A stretch of 64,000 nucleotides of DNA from assembly GCA_937921825.1 (NCBI GenBank), contig CAKZVK010000005.1:28385-92384 (forward strand). The letters are read 5' to 3'. Origin of the DNA: an uncultured Saprospiraceae bacterium. Lineage in GTDB: Bacteria; Bacteroidota; Bacteroidia; Chitinophagales; Saprospiraceae. The position numbers were made by a program, and so were the translations under genes. Each line of letters opens with the position of its first letter. The stretch's first letter is position 1. The notes under the pieces are model-generated. The model saw nothing but the letters and a program-made list of their open reading frames with translations, was not told the DNA's origin and did no database searches. This document shows positions 17,771-26,791 of the stretch, piece after piece.

Positions 17771-18798
17771 TGCTTAGAAAGGTACTGCTTGTCTTGTTTC
17801 TAGTCATTATAGTGGGAGCTGTCGTGGCGGGATATGCTTACAAAGCCATTTTCAATCCTAATGTTAATCTAAAAGGACAAGATTCCGCATTGCTTCATGT
17901 CAAGACAGGATCTAGTTATGAAGCATTAAAAAACACTTTAGTAGACAGCAGTTTCGTAGAGGACATGCAATCATTTGAGAGAGTAAGTGCACTCATGAAA
18001 TTCTCAAAACCCAAAGCAGGTCAGTACTTAATCAAGAATGGGATGAGTAATAAAGAACTTGTCTCTATGCTGAGGTCTGGACGGCAGAAACCGATAGATC
18101 TAACTTTCAATAATATGCGGACGATCGATGATTTGATAGGCCATTTGTCTAGTAAATTGGAATTGGACTCGGCATCTCTAAGTAACTATCTTCTGGATAA
18201 AAAAGTCTTAGATAAGCTCGGCTACAATAAGCTTGATATCCTGACTCTATTTATTCCTAATACCTACCAGTTCTTTTGGAATACCAGTCCAGAAAAACTA
18301 ATAGCTCGACTGAAGAAGGAGCATGATAAATTTTACACCAAGGATAGAGAACAGAAATTAGCTGCCCTAGGCCTGAATAAGAAAGAGGTCTATACTTTGG
18401 CCTCTATAGTTCAGAAAGAGACCTTGGTTGGTGATGAGAAGCCTACAGTAGCAGGTGTTTATATCAACAGACTCAAGAGAGGACAACTGTTACAAGCTGA
18501 TCCAACCGTTGTCTATGCTAATGGAGATTTTGGACTTAGAAGAGTACTAAATAAGCACTTAGCGATTGATTCTCCTTACAATACTTACAAGTATGCTGGA
18601 TTGCCTCCAGGACCTATCTGCATGCCTGATGTCTCCACTATAGATGCAGTGCTTAATTATAAAAAGCATAAGTACTTATACTTCTGTGCTAATACGGATA
18701 ATTCGGGGAGACATGTCTTCGCTCGTACACTTATAGAGCATAATAGAAATGCAAATAAATACAGGGCCTACCTCAATAAATCAAGGATCTACAAGTAA
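17770..18798 (+). CDS. mltG: Endolytic murein transglycosylase MltG (YceG)
   Basis: MltG is an inner-membrane lytic transglycosylase that cleaves nascent glycan strands and sets peptidoglycan chain length. One N-terminal membrane segment (VLLVLFLVIIVGAVVAGYAY) anchors a periplasmic YceG domain. The catalytic Glu is in ASIVQKETLVGDE, and the conserved AGVYINRL, LQADPTVVYA and NTYKYAGLPPGPI motifs follow. Length is 342 residues, normal for the family. ATG at 17770 overlaps the panB stop by one base (TGATG); an in-frame TTG one codon earlier is less likely. It abuts, tail to tail with no gap, the lipoprotein gene on the other strand, so there is no room for an intrinsic terminator. Confidence 0.94.
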   Translation: MLRKVLLVLFLVIIVGAVVAGYAYKAIFNPNVNLKGQDSALLHVKTGSSYEALKNTLVDSSFVEDMQSFERVSALMKFSKPKAGQYLIKNGMSNKELVSMLRSGRQKPIDLTFNNMRTIDDLIGHLSSKLELDSASLSNYLLDKKVLDKLGYNKLDILTLFIPNTYQFFWNTSPEKLIARLKKEHDKFYTKDREQKLAALGLNKKEVYTLASIVQKETLVGDEKPTVAGVYINRLKRGQLLQADPTVVYANGDFGLRRVLNKHLAIDSPYNTYKYAGLPPGPICMPDVSTIDAVLNYKKHKYLYFCANTDNSGRHVFARTLIEHNRNANKYRAYLNKSRIYK

Positions 18799-19431
18799 CT
18801 AATCCCAGCTATATCCTTCTGGTCTATTGATCAGTTTTTGTTGGGTATGATTATCATTATAAGTAGAGGTACCCACCATTATCATGACATCACCTTGTGC
18901 TTTTACAGTCCATTCTTGTGGCTTTTTAGTGCTGTCATTATCCACAAGTAAGACTTCGCCTCTCTCAAAATGATAATTGTACTTCCCAGATCCTTGTTGT
19001 GTAGATTTAGTGCCATAGGTATAGGTGTGATCATCCTTGAAGTCTATCCAGACGCCATCATATTCTCCTGGCTTAGACATAGATCCTGAATGGACAAACT
19101 GGTATTCCCATACTCCTGACTCCACTATTTCATACGAATCTGAATCATTTTTTAATCTATGGTTGAGTATGGCTAGTGCCTGTGCCCTTTGAGTGGCAAC
19201 AACCTCAGGTGGAGGAAGATCCTTGTTGCTCCTGTTAGCGGGCTTAGGAACCTCTCCAGGGTAGGTTTTTGATTCTACATTTTTCTTTAGTATTGGTGCA
19301 GGTCTCTCTACTTTGTCATTGCAACTAAATAGTAGAAAACAAGAAGCTAAAAAGAAATATGTGATTACTTTCAACGTTAGGAATTTTAGGTAACGAAGAT
19401 ATATATTTTGTTCAATAGGTTTAAAGAGCAT
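18799..19431 (-). CDS. Hypothetical lipoprotein
   Basis: This is a predicted lipoprotein of unknown function. The N-terminus carries a hydrophobic segment with lipobox LLFSC; the mature part has a Pro-rich linker and then a C-terminal β-rich domain with Trp- and Gly-rich phrases (GVWEYQF, YDGVWIDFKDDHTYTYG, GSGKYNYHFERGEVLLVDND), like small lipocalin-type or copper-resistance NlpE-like folds; that likeness is only an impression. The ATG at 19431 overlaps tilS by 24 nt and gives an unusually long signal. A TTG at 19374 would begin LKVITYFFLASCFLLFSC, a tidier signal peptide, and remove the overlap; I consider it equally likely. Confidence 0.7.
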   Translation of the reverse strand: MLFKPIEQNIYLRYLKFLTLKVITYFFLASCFLLFSCNDKVERPAPILKKNVESKTYPGEVPKPANRSNKDLPPPEVVATQRAQALAILNHRLKNDSDSYEIVESGVWEYQFVHSGSMSKPGEYDGVWIDFKDDHTYTYGTKSTQQGSGKYNYHFERGEVLLVDNDSTKKPQEWTVKAQGDVMIMVGTSTYNDNHTQQKLINRPEGYSWD

Positions 19432-20667
19432 CTAACTACTTTTATTAATATTCCTTCTACTAAATCACTGTTAGTAGCAGTTAGTGGAGGTGTAGACTCT
19501 ATGGTACTCTGCCACTTATTGGAATCTTTAAAGCTTCCATATGGAGTTGCTCATGTCAATCATAACACTAGAGACGGTGATTCTGATAAGGATGAGCAAT
19601 TTGTACGAGCACAATTTGCGAATAAGGAAGTGCATGTCAAGAATCTCAAAGTATCTGAAAGTGGGAATTTTCATGATTTGACACATAGAGCTAGATATGC
19701 CTTTTTTAGGGAGTTGGGTTATGATCTCATTCTTACAGCTCATCATAAAGATGACGATACTGAGACCAAGCTTATAAACATTATTAATGGAAGATCCGTC
19801 AGTGGCATTAGCAATCACGACCAGCTTCTGAGACCTCTATTAATTTTCGATAAGTCAGAAATTCAGGCCTATGCAGAGGAGCATATAGTGTCGTATGTTC
19901 ATGACAAATCAAATGATGATGACTATTACCTACGTAACCTACTTAGGAATAAGCTCATTCCTGAAGTCAATAAAAAGGTAGACTTGAGTTCCAACCTAAA
20001 TTCATTATCGACTAGAATAAATTCGGAAAGGAAGCTTCTAGTTGATCTTATAAAAGAAAGATACTCAATAGAAAAAGGTGATGGCGATGGCTTTAAAGTT
20101 ACTAGAAGTATACTAGAGCAAGACAACCCTCACCTGCTCAAGATAGCTCTTAGAGAGTTTGGTCTCAATCTTACTCAAGCTGAAAACCTATTAGCTGCAA
20201 GGCAGAACATCGGAGCCTTAGTCCATACGCCTACCCATGATATAGTCATAGATAGAGAGAACCTCATAATCAGAGAAAGAGGGATTTCAGATGGAGAGAT
20301 GACGATAGATTTGGACTCTTTACCTATAGAAGTGAGCTATAATTCTCACACAATAAGAATTACTGAAGAAGGGATACCTAGCGAATACAGCCAGGAATGT
20401 CATTACCTATCAAAAGCTAAACTCAATCAGTCAGTATATCTGAGGTCATGGAAGGAAGGTGATAAGTTCGAGCCTTTAGGAATGGGAGGTTCTACACAAA
20501 CTCTCAAGAAGTTTTTCGCCAACAATAAAATTGATAGGCTCAGGAAAGCGACACTTCCACTGCTGTGTAATGATCAGGATATACTGATGATAGTAGGTAT
20601 GAGGTCATCTGAGAAGTATAAAATAGAACCAGAAGACAAAAGTTGTATAAAGGTAGAGTTGATCTAG
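19408..20667 (+). CDS. tilS: tRNA(Ile)-lysidine synthase
   Basis: TilS attaches lysine to C34 of the CAU-anticodon tRNA-Ile, changing its decoding from AUG to AUA; it is normally essential. The PP-loop ATPase motif is LLVAVSGGVDSMVLCHLL (residues 21-38), followed by AHVNHNTRDGDSDKDEQFV and LTAHHKDDDTETKLINII. The C-terminal domain contains EGDKFEPLGMGGSTQTLKK, the usual tRNA-binding segment. Length is 419 residues. The start is TTG at 19408, since homologues start about 20 residues before SGGVDS and no ATG or GTG lies there; the TTG is embedded in a promoter-like TATATTTTG, so a downstream non-standard start cannot be excluded. It ends 3 nt from the convergent gene. Confidence 0.95.
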   Translation: MFNRFKEHLTTFINIPSTKSLLVAVSGGVDSMVLCHLLESLKLPYGVAHVNHNTRDGDSDKDEQFVRAQFANKEVHVKNLKVSESGNFHDLTHRARYAFFRELGYDLILTAHHKDDDTETKLINIINGRSVSGISNHDQLLRPLLIFDKSEIQAYAEEHIVSYVHDKSNDDDYYLRNLLRNKLIPEVNKKVDLSSNLNSLSTRINSERKLLVDLIKERYSIEKGDGDGFKVTRSILEQDNPHLLKIALREFGLNLTQAENLLAARQNIGALVHTPTHDIVIDRENLIIRERGISDGEMTIDLDSLPIEVSYNSHTIRITEEGIPSEYSQECHYLSKAKLNQSVYLRSWKEGDKFEPLGMGGSTQTLKKFFANNKIDRLRKATLPLLCNDQDILMIVGMRSSEKYKIEPEDKSCIKVELI

Positions 20668-20670
20668 AGA

Positions 20671-21543
20671 CTACTTTTCTTCAGCCTCAATGAAGACAGG
20701 TTTCGGTCTAGGTGCCTCATCATATACATGATCAAACAGTTTTTCTTTGTAATACCATTTTCCTCTCTTTTCCACATAGCCTTCATAGGTGCCATCAGGA
20801 ATGTTAGTTGGACCTTGTCCGGCTTGCTGACCCATTCTTGCTTGTAGATGGTCGTGTATTATTAGGTTCAGACCTTTGTTGAAGTTTAGATTGACAGAAG
20901 CATCTGAGGAGTAAGAAAGTACTATGCGGTTTACAAAAGTTTCTAGTGACTCCTTGTCCTCGAAGATGGGAGCACCAAAAGTAATGTTGCCATCCTTTAT
21001 AGTTAGAACATCCAATATCTTAGTGTTGTCGTATTTTCCATTGGTATCATAGCCAAAAAGCAGATAGCTATCATTCCCATTTTTCATAATATTGTAGTAG
21101 ACGCAGCCATACCAGTCGTCTATAGAAGAGGTATTGTACGGTGTACTATCATCTATTTGCGAGCCCCTGTTGAGCTTAGTGTATGAATCTTGATAAGCTA
21201 GGTATCCTCGGTAGTCAACTACTCCACTCCCTCTATCTATGAGCCAAGTAATAAGTTTGAATTTGTTGTCTGGAGCCTCTTGGATAGAAATGTATTTCAG
21301 AAATTCGGCAGACTTGGATAATGATAAATTGTCGGTCAGGTATGTATCAAATAACTTTTCAAACTCTAAAGCTGCACGTTCTCTTGTGCTCGCTTCGAAT
21401 CCATTGATCATTATATCGGCATAGAAAAGAAGATCGTTGTTAGTGCCACTACTAGAATCAGTGTTAGAAGTAGATTGGGCTGACAGATAAAGTCCAAGAA
21501 AGGATAGAATAAAAAGCATCGACAATCTCATAACCAATTTCAT
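20671..21543 (-). CDS. Hypothetical exported protein
   Basis: I do not recognise this family. The 290-residue product has a signal peptide (LSMLFILSFLGLYLSAQ) and a Ser/Thr-rich linker after it. The mature region has alternating short hydrophobic strands with phrases such as ADIMINGFEASTRERA, FKLITWLIDRG, DDWYGCVYYNIMKNGNDSYLLFGYD and KWYYKEKLFDHVYDEAPRP. The last suggests a small β-sheet domain of the kind found in many uncharacterised Bacteroidota proteins. It is the last gene of a minus-strand run with mdh and a peroxiredoxin-like gene, 38 nt after the latter, so co-expression with them is likely. Confidence 0.75.
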   Translation of the reverse strand: MKLVMRLSMLFILSFLGLYLSAQSTSNTDSSSGTNNDLLFYADIMINGFEASTRERAALEFEKLFDTYLTDNLSLSKSAEFLKYISIQEAPDNKFKLITWLIDRGSGVVDYRGYLAYQDSYTKLNRGSQIDDSTPYNTSSIDDWYGCVYYNIMKNGNDSYLLFGYDTNGKYDNTKILDVLTIKDGNITFGAPIFEDKESLETFVNRIVLSYSSDASVNLNFNKGLNLIIHDHLQARMGQQAGQGPTNIPDGTYEGYVEKRGKWYYKEKLFDHVYDEAPRPKPVFIEAEEK

Positions 21544-21581
21544 TTTAAGTTCTAACGATTAAGACTGGGAGAATGATACAA

Positions 21582-22094
21582 TTATACTTGGCAGCAATTG
21601 ATAAAGTTTTCATAATTCGGCTTATCTGCGATAGATCTGTGGATATAGCTCTCCTTAATTTCTCCATTGAAAATGGCGAAGATTCCTGGCATCTGTAGGC
21701 TGTCTCCTACTGAGTGGAAGTTCATGTTTATGGCAGACTTTCTTAATTCAAAGCCCCTTGACCATACTTTGAGTCCAAACAATTGGCTAAAAGAACCTTT
21801 GGATAGACCAAACTGGCGGTACAGATCACATTTGGGGTCAGAGATATGTTCTGCATTATCAAAGTTGTATTCGCTGAAATAGGTATCTGCCGTTTTATCA
21901 TCAGACATATGAACAAAGACAACCTTCTTATTTTTTGATTCTATTTCTGCTCTCCGATCAGAGAAATCTCTGATAGCCTCTTTACAAAAGATACATTCGA
22001 AATGTCTTAGAAAAACAAGAATAATTGGAAATGACCTAGATAGAGTATCCAGGTCATTTCCTTTATTCGTAATGATATTTTTATAGCTTGTCAC
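21582..22094 (-). CDS. Peroxiredoxin-like (AhpC/TSA, SelL-type) redox protein
   Basis: This is a thioredoxin-fold protein with an active-site C-x-x-C in FLRHFECIFCKEAIRDF, like the AhpC/TSA-related SelL or PRXL2 proteins, in which one cysteine is sometimes selenocysteine. It lacks a signal peptide, so it is cytosolic. Later family features are VFVHMSDD and a Phe/Gly-rich loop ending MPGIFAIFNGEI. Length is 170 residues. The start is GTG at 22094, 6 nt after the mdh stop, so it belongs to the mdh transcript. It probably reduces peroxides or protein disulfides, but the substrate is unknown. Confidence 0.75.
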   Translation of the reverse strand: MTSYKNIITNKGNDLDTLSRSFPIILVFLRHFECIFCKEAIRDFSDRRAEIESKNKKVVFVHMSDDKTADTYFSEYNFDNAEHISDPKCDLYRQFGLSKGSFSQLFGLKVWSRGFELRKSAINMNFHSVGDSLQMPGIFAIFNGEIKESYIHRSIADKPNYENFINCCQV

Positions 22095-22100
22095 TAGTGC

Positions 22101-23096
22101 TTACTTCTTCTTTCTTCTTGTAGCAGGCTTTCTTTGCTTAGCTGCTTTCTTAGGAGTAGCGGGTACTAATTTCATTTTCTTGAAAGATGAAATAACATCC
22201 TTAACATGTTTAGCTGATGTCTTTAAAGACTTCTTCTCTTCAGCATTAAGCTTAAGAGTGATAATTCTCTTGATACCTTCCTTTCCTAGTTGTACCGGTA
22301 CACCTAAGAACATATCCTTGATACCATATTCTCCTTGTAACCAAACACTACATGGGAAGATTCTTCCATCATCTTTTACGATAGATTCTACCATCTGTGC
22401 TGCAGCTGCTCCTGGAGCATACCATGCTGATGTACCCATAAGTTTTACTAGTTCTCCACCTCCTTTCTTTGTTCTCTTGACGATAGCGTTCAGCTTGGCT
22501 TTTGTAATCATATCTGTAACAGGGATTCCAGCTACTGTAGTGAATCTAGGTAAGGGAACCATAGTATCACCATGACCTCCCATTAGTACTGCTTGGATAT
22601 CCTTTGGAGATACGCCTAGTTCTGTAGATAGAAATGCTCTATATCTAGCAGTATCTAAGATACCTGCCATACCTATAACTTTCTGAGGATCTAATCCTGA
22701 TGCCTTCAGTGTAGCATAAGCCATTACATCTAGAGGATTAGAAACAACGATAAAGATTGGATTCTTACTATACTTTAAGATCGATTGTGTAACTGATACA
22801 ACGATTTTAGCATTGGTAGAAATAAGGTCATCTCTACTCATACCTGGCTTACGTGGAATTCCAGCTGTTATCACTACTATGTCAGATTTTGCAGTGGCTT
22901 TGTAGTCCTCTGTACCTGTGACTTTAGTGCTATAATAATCTACTGGTGCTTGTTGCCATGTATCTAAGGCTTTTCCTCTCGCGAAGTCTCCCTTTAGATC
23001 TAATAATACTACCTCATTGACGATGTCTTTATGGGCCAGGACATTTGCAACTGTCGCTCCAACATTTCCAGCGCCAACTACTGTTACTTTACTCAT
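22101..23096 (-). CDS. mdh: Malate dehydrogenase with basic C-terminal tail
   Basis: This is an NAD-dependent malate dehydrogenase of the LDH-like type, interconverting malate and oxaloacetate in the TCA cycle. The Rossmann motif is VTVVGAGNVGATVA. The substrate-binding loop ITAGIPRKPGMSRDDL carries the conserved Arg residues. NPLDVMAY and the catalytic-His segment LMGGHGDTMVPLPR follow. The ATG at 23096 gives MSKVTVVGAGN; a longer in-frame reading from 23135 adds 13 unlikely residues. The protein is 331 residues, about 20 longer than usual, and the excess is a Lys/Arg/Pro/Ala-rich end (PATPKKAAKQRKPATRRKKK). It leads a minus-strand run with the peroxiredoxin-like and exported genes. Confidence 0.97.
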   Translation of the reverse strand: MSKVTVVGAGNVGATVANVLAHKDIVNEVVLLDLKGDFARGKALDTWQQAPVDYYSTKVTGTEDYKATAKSDIVVITAGIPRKPGMSRDDLISTNAKIVVSVTQSILKYSKNPIFIVVSNPLDVMAYATLKASGLDPQKVIGMAGILDTARYRAFLSTELGVSPKDIQAVLMGGHGDTMVPLPRFTTVAGIPVTDMITKAKLNAIVKRTKKGGGELVKLMGTSAWYAPGAAAAQMVESIVKDDGRIFPCSVWLQGEYGIKDMFLGVPVQLGKEGIKRIITLKLNAEEKKSLKTSAKHVKDVISSFKKMKLVPATPKKAAKQRKPATRRKKK

Positions 23097-23132
23097 GTTA
23101 TGATTTAATTTAATTTGTATAATATTGCGCCA

Positions 23133-23140
23133 CAAAAGTA
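23133..23140 (-). promoter_or_regulatory. TAnnTTTG element of mdh
   Basis: On the minus strand this is TACTTTTG, 36 nt before the ATG at 23096. It supports the shorter mdh start, because the longer reading would begin inside the element. Confidence 0.5.
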
Positions 23141-23266
23141 TATATAATTTATATGTACTTGTTGTTCATAGGCCAGATAAGAATTTTAGTACCCATTCTG
23201 ATTGTCCGCAGGAGCAAATTCTACGATTATATCGGTCTATGAACAGAATAGAAGGCTAATACTCCT

Positions 23267-23274
23267 TACTTTTA
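23267..23274 (+). promoter_or_regulatory. Candidate promoter element of the metalloprotease gene
   Basis: TACTTTTA matches TAnnTTTG except at the last base and lies 15 nt before the ATG at 23290. No clear -33 element is seen. Confidence 0.3.
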
Positions 23275-23289
23275 TCCAAAATTTGATTG

Positions 23290-24858
23290 ATGAAAATATT
23301 ATTGAACGTTATAACTCTGGTAATAGTCATGTCTACTGTTGCTTACTCCCAGGTGGGTTGTGGTACTATCCAGACAGCAGAATTTGCGGAGGAACTCAGA
23401 AAAAATAAAGCAAATTGGAACAAAACCATCAATAGAGGACAGATGCCGAGATTTGTGCCTATTACAATTCACCGTGTCGGTGATGGAGGTGGTGATGGAA
23501 AAATAAATGAGGAAAAGTGCTATCAAGCGATATGTCTTCTAAATGAAAGATATGCTCTTGCTGGTGTAAATATGTTCTTCTATCTCAAGCAATTCAATGA
23601 GATAAATAGCGAAACCTTGCACACCAATCCAAGAAGAGCAGGAGGTATAATTAATAGTGCAAAAGACAGATCTTCACTAAATGTCTTCTGCGTAGGTGAT
23701 ATTATCAACCCCAATAACCCTAATGCTCCCGGTACAACTTTGGGCTATTATGCTCCTGGAGTACAAAATGATTTTGTAGTAATGCAGAATTCAAGCATGG
23801 GTGACTCAGGTTATACTCTAGAGCATGAGTTAGGTCATTTTTTCACTCTTAGACATACGCATTATGGTTGGGAGGATAACAGTGTGACACCTAATGGTTC
23901 TGGATATGATGCCAGTGGTAATGCACTAGGAGTTTGTCCTGACAGCTATCCTGAAAATGAGAAAATCATGATTACCTCTATAGGTTCTTCTCAGACACCA
24001 GGAATGACGACAGTAGAATTAGTTGATGGTTCTAATTGTGAGACAGCTGGAGACGAAATATGTGATACGCCTGCAGATTATGGTACTGGGTTCTGTTGTG
24101 GATGTTGCACTATGAGATGGACTATCCTAGATAGAAACTGTGACACTTTGGCTCCGATGCTAAATAATATTATGGGCTATGCAGGTAGTTGTAGCACTTG
24201 GGAATTCAGTCCTGATCAGGTAGTTGCTATGGAGACCTCATTTGATGCTGATAATAGAGCATACCTGAGAAATGATGATGTCGTAAACTATGAACCTATT
24301 ACTGCTGATGTAGCTCTTGTATTTCCTATCGGTTTTGAAAAGGTAGAGGTATATGACAATATCGAATTACAATGGGAGCCTGTTCCTGGAGCAGAGATTT
24401 ACTATGTAACTGTAGAAGATGAGATATTTCAGACTACAGAAAACAGTTTGACAGTCACTTGGTTAGGACCTAATGATCCTCTTGTTACTTGGAAGGTAGA
24501 TGCTTTTAGTAAGTTTGGGGGAGGTTGTTTCTCTGGCGCAGGAGATGTATTCTCTACAGGTGATCAAGAAACGTCAGCTGTAAATGATATTAGCTTTGTA
24601 GATGATGTAGCTATCTATCCCAATCCAATTTCTAAGAATCAAAATATCAATGTGTCTTTTGATTCTTCAAAGGCCTTCAAGGCAGATGTAAGAATTATGG
24701 ACATTACTGGTAAGACGGTATATACTGCCCAGAATGTATCTTTCAGCTCCGGTCAAGCGCAATATGCGATTCCTACTAATGGAATGAACAATGGTATTTA
24801 TATCCTGGAGCTGGCTACAGAAGAGGGAGCTATTACAGAAAAATTAATTATCGATTAA
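23290..24858 (+). CDS. Secreted M43-like zinc metalloprotease with T9SS sorting domain
   Basis: This is a 523-residue exported zincin. After a signal peptide (MKILLNVITLVIVMSTVAYSQ) the catalytic domain contains LEHELGHFFTLRHTH: His179, Glu180, His183 and a third His at 189. A Met-turn NNIMGYAG lies near residue 295. This is the HExxHxxGxxH plan of metzincins such as M43 cytophagalysins and pappalysins, but the conserved Gly at position 8 is Thr. Several cysteines (GFCCGCCTMRW) suggest disulfides. A fibronectin-III-like segment (VEVYDNIELQWEPVPGAEIY) and the sorting domain (YPNPISKNQ to NGIYILELATEEG) follow. An in-frame TTG lies directly before the ATG. It probably degrades extracellular protein. 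sucC follows 22 nt later but is functionally unrelated. Confidence 0.88.
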   Translation: MKILLNVITLVIVMSTVAYSQVGCGTIQTAEFAEELRKNKANWNKTINRGQMPRFVPITIHRVGDGGGDGKINEEKCYQAICLLNERYALAGVNMFFYLKQFNEINSETLHTNPRRAGGIINSAKDRSSLNVFCVGDIINPNNPNAPGTTLGYYAPGVQNDFVVMQNSSMGDSGYTLEHELGHFFTLRHTHYGWEDNSVTPNGSGYDASGNALGVCPDSYPENEKIMITSIGSSQTPGMTTVELVDGSNCETAGDEICDTPADYGTGFCCGCCTMRWTILDRNCDTLAPMLNNIMGYAGSCSTWEFSPDQVVAMETSFDADNRAYLRNDDVVNYEPITADVALVFPIGFEKVEVYDNIELQWEPVPGAEIYYVTVEDEIFQTTENSLTVTWLGPNDPLVTWKVDAFSKFGGGCFSGAGDVFSTGDQETSAVNDISFVDDVAIYPNPISKNQNINVSFDSSKAFKADVRIMDITGKTVYTAQNVSFSSGQAQYAIPTNGMNNGIYILELATEEGAITEKLIID

Positions 24859-24880
24859 TAAATAATAATTCAAGTAAGAA

Positions 24881-26080
24881 ATGAATTTACACGAATATCA
24901 GGCTAAGGAACTTATAGAGAGCTACGGCGTACCTATCCAAAAAGGTATAATGGCGGAGACTCTAGAGGAGGCTGTCAAAGCTTACGAACAAATAAAGGCT
25001 GACAGTGGTTCAGACATGGCCATCGTCAAAGCGCAAATACATGCAGGTGGAAGAGGAAAAGGCGGAGGAGTAAAACTAGCCAAGTCCTTAGATGAGGTCA
25101 AAGAACATTCTAGTAACATACTAGGCATGATGCTAAGAACGCCTCAGACTCCTGGTGGCATGGAAGGACCTGGAAAACTCGTCCAAAAGATCTTAATAGC
25201 TGAGGATGCTTATGCTCCAGATTTTGATGCATGCAAAGAATACTATGTTTCTATCTTAATGGATAGAGAACAACAGAAGAATGTGATCATCTATTCTACA
25301 GAAGGTGGAATGGATATAGAAGCCGTAGCAGAGAAAACACCACACCTGGTACATAAGGAGTGGGTAGATCCTGAGCTAGGCTTACAAGCTTTCCAAACAA
25401 GGAAGATTGCATTCAATCTCGGCTTGTCAGGAGCAGCATTTAAGAACATGTCTAAGTTTATAGCAAAATTATACAAGTCGTTTCTTGGAGCTGACGCCTC
25501 TCTAATCGAAATAAATCCTACGCTAAAAACAGGTGATGATAGAATCATAGCTGTAGATACTAAGATCAGTCTAGATGATAATGCACTATACAGACAAAAA
25601 GACTTAGCGGCATTAAGAGATGAATCAGAAGAAGATCCTACTGAGGTAGAAGCAAAAAAGATAGGACTGAACTATGTCAAGCTAGATGGTAACGTGGGCT
25701 GTATGGTCAACGGTGCAGGCCTTGCAATGGCTACGATGGATATCATCAAGCTATCAGGCGGATCACCAGCTAATTTCCTCGATGTAGGAGGAACTGCAGA
25801 TGCAGCTAGAGTAGAAGCTGCATTTAGAATCATCCTTAAAGATCCTAATGTAAAGGCAATCTTGATTAACATCTTCGGTGGTATCGTAAGATGCGATAGA
25901 GTTGCTCAAGGAGTTGTGGATGCCTACAAGAATATGGGGAATATAGAGGTTCCTATCATCGTAAGATTACAAGGTACTAATGCGGATATCGCTAAGGATA
26001 TCATAGATAAAAGTGGTCTTTCTGTAAAATCTGCAATCTTGCTAAAAGAAGCGGCAGACGCAGTGAAGGAAGTTCTATAG
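24881..26080 (+). CDS. sucC: Succinyl-CoA ligase, beta subunit
   Basis: This is the beta subunit of succinyl-CoA synthetase, which makes succinate and ATP or GTP from succinyl-CoA in the TCA cycle together with the alpha subunit SucD. The start [18 protein letters not shown] and the ATP-grasp strand [18 protein letters not shown] are classic. [26 protein letters not shown] and [15 protein letters not shown] follow at expected positions. Length is 399 residues, typical. The alpha subunit gene is not adjacent. The gene starts 22 nt after the protease gene and ends at a strong terminator hairpin. Confidence 0.98.
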   Translation: MNLHEYQAKELIESYGVPIQKGIMAETLEEAVKAYEQIKADSGSDMAIVKAQIHAGGRGKGGGVKLAKSLDEVKEHSSNILGMMLRTPQTPGGMEGPGKLVQKILIAEDAYAPDFDACKEYYVSILMDREQQKNVIIYSTEGGMDIEAVAEKTPHLVHKEWVDPELGLQAFQTRKIAFNLGLSGAAFKNMSKFIAKLYKSFLGADASLIEINPTLKTGDDRIIAVDTKISLDDNALYRQKDLAALRDESEEDPTEVEAKKIGLNYVKLDGNVGCMVNGAGLAMATMDIIKLSGGSPANFLDVGGTADAARVEAAFRIILKDPNVKAILINIFGGIVRCDRVAQGVVDAYKNMGNIEVPIIVRLQGTNADIAKDIIDKSGLSVKSAILLKEAADAVKEVL

Positions 26081-26102
26081 AACTATTTCTATAAAAGAAA
26101 TC

Positions 26103-26139
26103 AAAGCTGATACTAAACAATTTAGTATCAGCTTTTTTT
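26103..26139 (+). terminator. Intrinsic terminator of sucC
   Basis: A perfect 15-bp stem (26103-26117 with 26121-26135) has a CAA loop and runs into a T-tract. It lies 22 nt after the sucC stop. Confidence 0.92.
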
Positions 26140-26184
26140 ATAGATAGTACTTACTCTACTAAAGCAATTTTCTAAATAGAGGCC

Positions 26185-26781
26185 ATGATAGACAATCAGA
26201 AGAAATATCTCATTCATCCACAAGAGATAGCTCTGTATATCTTACTCTTTGGAGTAAGTGCCTTATTTATAGGCTTTAGTGCTTCATACCTATATTCGAG
26301 GGTGCAGTCAGGCATTCCACCTTTGGCGCTGCCACCTCTATTCATTCTCAATACACTTATTCTATTAGCATCTAGTTATACGTTAGTGAAGTCCATGAAG
26401 GACTACAAAGCTGATAGAACGGAAGCTTACAAAAGAATGCTCGGTCTCACATTAGCCTTGACTATTCTGTTTTTATTCAGTCAGATATTTGCTTGGAAGC
26501 AGCTCTATGCTCAGGGAGTATTTATCAATCATAGTAATATGGCTTCTTATCTCTATTTGATATCTGCGGTGCACTTTGGTCATGTCTTAGTGGGTATACC
26601 ATTCTTGGCTTGGTTCTATATTAATGCAGTACGGAAGATGGTAGAACCGGTAAGTGTCTTAGTCTATTTTTCTGATCCAGAGAAAAAGAGGAAGCTTAAG
26701 CTACTTACCATTTACTGGCATTTCCTTGATGGATTGTGGATCTATCTAGTCATATTCTTTTTGCTAAACCTTCTATTCTAA
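26185..26781 (+). CDS. Cytochrome c oxidase subunit III-like protein
   Basis: This is a five-helix membrane protein of the cytochrome c oxidase subunit III family, part of the haem-copper terminal oxidase that reduces oxygen. The conserved features are five hydrophobic segments, HFGHVLVGIPFLAWFY in helix four, and the end motif YWHFLDGLWIYLVIFF, which is diagnostic. Length is 198 residues, the short type found in caa3- and bo3-like oxidases. No other oxidase subunit gene is near, so it is either a stray subunit gene or one of several copies. It ends 10 nt from the convergent DUF721 gene. Confidence 0.9.
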   Translation: MIDNQKKYLIHPQEIALYILLFGVSALFIGFSASYLYSRVQSGIPPLALPPLFILNTLILLASSYTLVKSMKDYKADRTEAYKRMLGLTLALTILFLFSQIFAWKQLYAQGVFINHSNMASYLYLISAVHFGHVLVGIPFLAWFYINAVRKMVEPVSVLVYFSDPEKKRKLKLLTIYWHFLDGLWIYLVIFFLLNLLF

Positions 26782-26791
26782 GAGTAGTCAA

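Noticed and set aside
23202..23408. A 68-codon frame overlapping the start of the metalloprotease
   Set aside because: It overlaps the signal peptide of a clear gene in another frame and shows no domain.
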